Of a stretch of 9,718 bases of DNA, positions 6,003 through 9,718 are shown piece after piece. The notes under the pieces are model-generated. The model was given only the letters and a program-made list of their open reading frames with translations, did not search any database and had not been told where the DNA came from. The translations under genes were made by a program, and so were the position numbers. Source of the DNA: Thermoguttaceae bacterium. GTDB lineage: Bacteria > Planctomycetota > Planctomycetia > Pirellulales > Thermoguttaceae. Position 1 is the first letter of the stretch. Every line of letters starts with the position of its first letter. The DNA lies in NCBI GenBank assembly GCA_017454585.1, contig JAFTCU010000161.1, positions 1 through 9,718 of the forward strand, in the 5' to 3' direction.

Positions 6003-6049
6003 CGTTTCGTGTATTTTAAGCCGTAAATTTTGAAAAACTCTGGAAACAT
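5999..6049 (-). CDS. Possible leader peptide overlapping the PEP-CTERM gene start
   Basis: A 16-residue frame MFPEFFKIYGLKYTKR opens at ATG 6049. It ends at a TGA (6001-5999) that overlaps the ATG of the downstream gene (6002-6000), an arrangement typical of translational coupling. The downstream ATG itself has no visible ribosome binding site. The predicted transcription start (about 6054) would leave this small frame almost leaderless. No stacked codons typical of amino-acid attenuators are present. Small frames of this length arise easily by chance, so this is tentative. Confidence 0.25.
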   Translation of the reverse strand: MFPEFFKIYGLKYTKR

Positions 6050-6060
6050 CTCAGGATTTT

Positions 6061-6088
6061 ATTATACACCACACAGAAGTTTTTGCAA
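6061..6088 (-). promoter_or_regulatory. Promoter of the PEP-CTERM surface protein gene
   Basis: On the minus strand, TTGCAA (6088-6083) and a perfect TATAAT (6066-6061) are 16 bp apart, preceded by an A/T-rich stretch (6090-6125) that could act as an UP-like element. Transcription would start near 6054, about 50 nt before the gene, and may continue into the pseudopilin gene. This is the best promoter-like match in the window. Confidence 0.6.
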
Positions 6089-6308
6089 GAATATTTTTAA
6101 AAAAAAGTTAAAATTTAAAAAATCGAACGCCCGGAACCGGATTTAACGCCTGCAGCCTTTTTTCAGGAGACGCCGCCCCGCCGTAAGATCCTTTTCATTC
6201 CATAAACTCATGTGGAACTGCTCCATACCGGTTTGGAACAAAAAAAAGGTTCTGCCTCCAAAACCCTTTGCCGCCGTAAAGTCATTCGCGCAAATTCTCC
6301 CTACGCCC

Positions 6309-6336
6309 TTGACAGAAATCCTATCAGGAGTAAAAT
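6309..6336 (+). promoter_or_regulatory. Promoter of the restriction-modification gene
   Basis: A consensus -35 TTGACA (6309-6314) and -10 TAAAAT (6331-6336) are separated by 16 bp. Transcription would begin near 6343, leaving a leader of about 135 nt before the ATG at 6479. No obvious controller-protein operator is seen beside it. The leader is unusually long for such a gene, so a closer promoter cannot be excluded. Confidence 0.5.
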
Positions 6337-6468
6337 TAATGAAGAACCGGATCGAATAGAAAGAAAATGGCGACGTTATCCGCAACGAAGCATAACGGCT
6401 GGCCGACCTGTGGGGCGAATCGTAAAATATCCGCATTTATCAAGACTATCAACTAACAAATCAGATTT

Positions 6469-6472
6469 GGAG
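6469..6472 (+). promoter_or_regulatory. Ribosome binding site of the restriction-modification gene
   Basis: GGAG ends six bases before the ATG at 6479-6481. It fixes that ATG as the start rather than the later in-frame ATG at about residue 34. Confidence 0.7.
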
Positions 6473-6478
6473 ACAAAT

Positions 6479-9400
6479 ATGATTACTGAACTTAATTTCA
6501 AAAATCTGCTATCTGTTCTCGGTTTCACACCAAATGGCCAGATTTACGAAAAGCAATTCTCCGACATTAATGTTTCAATGAGTGTAGATTTCACAGAAGA
6601 AGCCAAAAAACTTAATTACCCCCCAATTCGGGGCCGGGAGCGGAATGCTGGCTTTGACAAACCTGAAAATTTTGTCGTCTTTGAATGCGTTAATCGCCTT
6701 TTAGAACAAGGATACCGCCCGGAACATATCGAACTGGAAAAAGAATGGCACCTTGGACATGATGCCAAAGGTGGACGCGCCGATATTTGCGTATCAGACC
6801 CAAGTGGAAAAATGCTTTTCATTATCGAGTGTAAAACCTGGGGAAAACAGTTTGAAGATAATCTCAATAAAACAAAAAATGACGGTGGGCAGTTATTCTC
6901 TTATTGGCAGCAAGAATTGTCTTGCCAATGGCTTGTTCTATATGCCTCTGATTTGAAGTCCGGAAGCATCGAATACAAGGCACTCACTATTAATTGTTCC
7001 GACGATGCCAATATTGCCCTTCTTTCCCAAAAAGACAAATCTATAAAACTATACCGTGATGCTCATACCGCGCCGGACAAATTTGAAGTCTGGAAGGAAA
7101 CTTATGCCTGTCATTTCCACGATGATTTAATTTTCTCCAGAGACTCTGTTGCATACCAAATCGGAGTGAAGCCACTTCGCAAAAAAGATCTTCGCGATTT
7201 TTCACCTGATGACAAAATCGTCAACAAATTCGAGGAAATCCTGCGCCATAATAACGTCAGCGACAAGGAAAACGCCTTTAATCGACTTATTGCCTTGTTT
7301 ATCTGCAAACTCGTAGATGAAAGCAAAAAGGGCGAAGATGACGAGGTTGAATTTCAATATAAGCAGGGAACGGACACTTATGAAACTTTGCAAGACAGGC
7401 TACAGCGGCTCCACCGGGATGGCATGGAGCAATTCATGCACGAAAAGATTCTTTACGTTTCCTCAGATTATCCTGAATGGCTGTTTTCCACATATACCGG
7501 TTCAAAGCGCAAAAAGGCGATTGAGGATTTGAAAAACACTATCCGTATTCTGAAATTTTATTCCAATAATGATTTTGCTTTTAAAGATGTCCACAATGAA
7601 GAACTTTTCTACCAAAACGGCAAAATCCTTGTTGAAATGGTGCAGCTTTTTGAGAAATATCGAATCGTCTATCCTTCAAAGCACCAATTCCTGGGGGACC
7701 TGTTTGAACAACTGTTAAATAAAGGCTTCAAACAAAATGAAGGTCAGTTTTTCACTCCAATTCCAGTTACCCGCTTTATTTGGGACTCTTTGCCAGTTGA
7801 TCGAATGGTCAAATCAGATAGAGGAACTGTCTATCCAAAAGTGATCGACTATGCCTGCGGCGCAGGGCACTTCTTGACCGAAGCCATTGAAGCAATCAAC
7901 TATTTCGCGCAGTCGGACGGGAATAATGCCTGGGTCAGAGATCACATTTACGGAATTGAGAAGGACTACCGTCTTGCACGTGTCGCTAAAATTTCTCTGT
8001 TTATGAACGGCGCAGGAGAAGGAAACATTATTTTCGGTGATGGACTGGAAAATGATCCCGATAAAGGCATTGAAAACGGCAAATTTGACATTCTTGTTGC
8101 CAATCCACCGTATTCCGTCAAGGATTTCAAGCAGCATTTACAGCTGAAGAACAACAGTTTTACGCTCCTTGACCGTATTGGTTTGAACGGTGCAGAAATA
8201 GAAACCTTGTTTGTGGAGAGAATTGCACAGTTGCTAAAACCGCAGGGAATTGCGGCTGTTATCCTGCCTAGTTCTATCCTCTCCAATGACAACTCTAGTT
8301 ATATCGGGGCGCGGGAACAGATTTTACAGAATTTCTATATCCGGGGTATTGTCGCGTTTGGCTCCAAAACATTTGGCGCGACTGGAACAAACACCGTCGT
8401 ATTGTTCCTTGAAAAGTTCGAAGAGCCTCCAAAAAAGATCGATTTGTGCGAGGATTCCGTTGAATCTATTTTTGGCGGATGTGAACTTTCTGAATGGAAA
8501 GACAAAGATATTTTCGCGGCTTATGTTGCTCAAATCGAAATAAACGACGAGGTATACAAAGCGTTCCTGAATAAATCTTATTCTCTTGAAAACTTAGAGA
8601 CTGTGAATTATTTTAAACAATACATTAGTGCGTTTGCAGATTCAACTGAAGCAAAGAATCTGTTGAAAACGCGAGTTTATCAAAACAAGAGCCCAGAAGA
8701 ACAAGCTGCCACATATCTTGAGAGATTCTATAATTATGTACACAATATTGAGAAAGAAAAGCTGTTTTACTTCTCTCTCGTTTATCAGCAGACAACCGTA
8801 ATCATTACGGCACCGACAGACAACAAAGCACAAAAGGATTTCCTCGGTTACGATTGGTCAAACCGTAAGGGGAATGAGGGCATTCAGATTATCACGCCCG
8901 GCGGCAAAATGTACAACGATTCTGACCGTGCTGCCAAAGATACACTTGCGGGTATTATTAGACAATCATTTAATGAAAGTCACTCAATATTCAAAGACGA
9001 ACATAAATCATTTGGAGCTATCATAAGTACAAAGGATATGCTAGATTTTTCACGTGTAGGTTTCTCCAAAACGTTAAAACTGAATACTAATAAATCCCTT
9101 GAGTTAATCAGCAAATATCCTCAAAAGAACCTGTTTGAAATAGCTACTCTGTTCAGAGGAGTAACCTATGATAAAGCCGACCAAAAGCCGAACGAAACAT
9201 CCAATATCGTGCTTACTGCAGATAATATTTCACTTGATGGACGATTTGAGGTTACAAAACGGATTTATATCGATGAGCGCATTGTTTTTTCTGAAGACAG
9301 CCGTCTTAAAGCTGACGATATTTTTATATGTATGTCCAGCGGAAGTAAAAGACATGTTGGCAAGGTGGCTTATATTGATTCAGATACAAATTATTATGCT

Positions 9401-9718
9401 GGTGGATTTATGGGCATAATACGTATATCAACAACTAATTGTATTGCAAAATATTTGTATTATGTTTTGAACACTACTATCATTAAAAACATTCTTTCAG
9501 GGGAAAGCTCCGGCTCAAATATCAATAATCTCTCAAACAGAATCGGAACTGTCAAAATACCAGTTCCCAATATAGAAATTCAGAAACAGATTGTTGCTGA
9601 ATGTGAAAAAATCGACGATGAGTACAACACCACTCGGATGAGTATTGAAAACTATCGCAAGAAAATTGAGGAATTATTCCAAAAATTAGATATAATTTCA
9701 GTAGAGAGAGAGAGAGAG
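6479..9718 (+). CDS. Single-chain restriction-modification enzyme (type IIG-like: nuclease, N6-adenine methyltransferase, specificity region), 3' end cut
   Basis: An enzyme that recognises a DNA sequence, methylates adenine in it using S-adenosylmethionine, and cuts unmodified DNA. The frame runs 1080 codons from ATG 6479 to the last base without a stop. An N-terminal PD-(D/E)XK nuclease resembling HsdR N-termini has GGRADI (98-103) and IIECKTWG (115-122), giving D102, E117 and K119. A helical HsdM-like region follows (about 230-430), ending GQFFTP (422-427). The methyltransferase has motif I DYACGAGHF (457-465) and catalytic NPPY (542-545). From about 880 (PQKNLFEIATLFRG) the sequence is HsdS-like: one target recognition domain, then IPVPNIEIQKQIVAECEKID (1027-1046) and a helical conserved region to about 1075. 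One polypeptide holding all three activities is type IIG architecture; a BcgI-like or type I-related organisation with a partner gene downstream cannot be excluded. The gene is clearly more AT-rich than the minus-strand genes, suggesting transfer. It ends in (AG)8, encoding ERERE. Confidence 0.92.
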   Translation, partial: MITELNFKNLLSVLGFTPNGQIYEKQFSDINVSMSVDFTEEAKKLNYPPIRGRERNAGFDKPENFVVFECVNRLLEQGYRPEHIELEKEWHLGHDAKGGRADICVSDPSGKMLFIIECKTWGKQFEDNLNKTKNDGGQLFSYWQQELSCQWLVLYASDLKSGSIEYKALTINCSDDANIALLSQKDKSIKLYRDAHTAPDKFEVWKETYACHFHDDLIFSRDSVAYQIGVKPLRKKDLRDFSPDDKIVNKFEEILRHNNVSDKENAFNRLIALFICKLVDESKKGEDDEVEFQYKQGTDTYETLQDRLQRLHRDGMEQFMHEKILYVSSDYPEWLFSTYTGSKRKKAIEDLKNTIRILKFYSNNDFAFKDVHNEELFYQNGKILVEMVQLFEKYRIVYPSKHQFLGDLFEQLLNKGFKQNEGQFFTPIPVTRFIWDSLPVDRMVKSDRGTVYPKVIDYACGAGHFLTEAIEAINYFAQSDGNNAWVRDHIYGIEKDYRLARVAKISLFMNGAGEGNIIFGDGLENDPDKGIENGKFDILVANPPYSVKDFKQHLQLKNNSFTLLDRIGLNGAEIETLFVERIAQLLKPQGIAAVILPSSILSNDNSSYIGAREQILQNFYIRGIVAFGSKTFGATGTNTVVLFLEKFEEPPKKIDLCEDSVESIFGGCELSEWKDKDIFAAYVAQIEINDEVYKAFLNKSYSLENLETVNYFKQYISAFADSTEAKNLLKTRVYQNKSPEEQAATYLERFYNYVHNIEKEKLFYFSLVYQQTTVIITAPTDNKAQKDFLGYDWSNRKGNEGIQIITPGGKMYNDSDRAAKDTLAGIIRQSFNESHSIFKDEHKSFGAIISTKDMLDFSRVGFSKTLKLNTNKSLELISKYPQKNLFEIATLFRGVTYDKADQKPNETSNIVLTADNISLDGRFEVTKRIYIDERIVFSEDSRLKADDIFICMSSGSKRHVGKVAYIDSDTNYYAGGFMGIIRISTTNCIAKYLYYVLNTTIIKNILSGESSGSNINNLSNRIGTVKIPVPNIEIQKQIVAECEKIDDEYNTTRMSIENYRKKIEELFQKLDIISVERERE
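9703..9718 (+). repeat. (AG)8 dinucleotide tract at the window edge, inside the R-M gene
   Basis: Eight AG units run to the last base of the window, so the true length is unknown. The tract follows the helical conserved segment of the specificity region and reads Glu-Arg alternately. Dinucleotide tracts inside or at the ends of methyltransferase and specificity genes are a known basis of phase variation by slippage, but a repeat at a sequence end may also mark an assembly break. Confidence 0.8.

Larger units (their letters stand above)
6089..6478. other. Divergent intergenic region without a defensible gene
   Basis: This is the spacer between the minus-strand surface protein gene and the plus-strand restriction-modification gene. 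It contains A/T runs (6088-6122), a promoter-like pair for the plus strand (6309-6336), and a ribosome binding site just before 6479. A 97-codon minus-strand frame and a 29-codon plus-strand frame exist but have no convincing start or composition. Reading plus-strand frames across about 6365-6478 gives fragments broken by stops (for example RLADLWGES), so decayed coding sequence is possible. No RNA gene is recognised. Confidence 0.5.

Noticed and set aside
6143..6436. 97-codon minus-strand frame in the divergent spacer
   Set aside because: It is Ser/Arg/Phe-rich with no domain, and it would be read straight through the predicted R-M promoter. Composition looks like non-coding sequence.
6367..6456. 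29-codon plus-strand frame (MATLSATKHNGWPTCGANRK...) just before the R-M gene
   Set aside because: Weak ribosome binding site and no recognised family. It could be a leader or a dispersed repeat, but nothing in the window supports translation.
1..9718. CRISPR array, tRNA, rRNA or riboswitch
   Set aside because: No regularly spaced repeats, no cloverleaf with a T-loop motif and no rRNA-like conserved stretch were seen when reading both strands. The repeats present are a dispersed palindrome family and protein-internal repeats.

Overview
The window looks like a contig piece from a planctomycete-type bacterium, probably Planctomycetota. The main evidence is a type II secretion pseudopilin-like protein of the DUF1559 family, which carries the H-X9-DG motif and a [17 protein letters not shown] / [14 protein letters not shown]-terminus expanded in that phylum. 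It sits next to a large exported protein with autotransporter-associated beta-strand repeats and a PEP-CTERM anchor. Lineage is inferred from protein style only; there is no rRNA gene. Both edges cut genes, and the right edge ends inside an (AG)n repeat.

Left two thirds (1-6002): four genes, all on the minus strand. In transcription order they are the PEP-CTERM beta-repeat surface protein (6002-3567), the DUF1559 pseudopilin-like protein (3523-2465), a short DnaA-type AAA+ replication initiator (2350-1268), and arabinose-5-phosphate isomerase KdsD/KpsF (819 to beyond base 1). The first two are 43 bp apart and could share a transcript starting at a good -10/-35 pair at 6061-6088. The last two are housekeeping-type genes (replication initiation; Kdo supply for LPS) separated by a 448-bp gap.

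That gap and the pseudopilin gene share a small palindromic repeat (ACGACGCT-TCC-AGCGTCGT). Two copies in opposite orientation form about 28-bp terminal inverted repeats of a 168-bp MITE-like element at 851-1018. A third copy has landed inside the pseudopilin coding sequence. There it is flanked by a perfect 21-bp direct repeat, adds exactly 60 bp in frame, and duplicates the prepilin peptidase recognition sequence GFTLVEL. This frame-preserving palindromic insertion is the most unusual thing in the window.

Right third (6479-9718): on the plus strand, divergent from the rest and visibly more AT-rich, an open frame of at least 1080 codons encodes a single-chain restriction-modification enzyme: PD-(D/E)XK nuclease, HsdM-like N6-adenine methyltransferase, then an HsdS-like target recognition region. 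Its character suggests a horizontally acquired defence gene. It runs off the window within an (AG)8 tract, which may be a phase-variation repeat or simply where assembly stopped. The 476-bp divergent intergenic region (6003-6478) holds promoters for both sides and a possible 16-residue leader peptide before the surface protein, but no gene I can defend.
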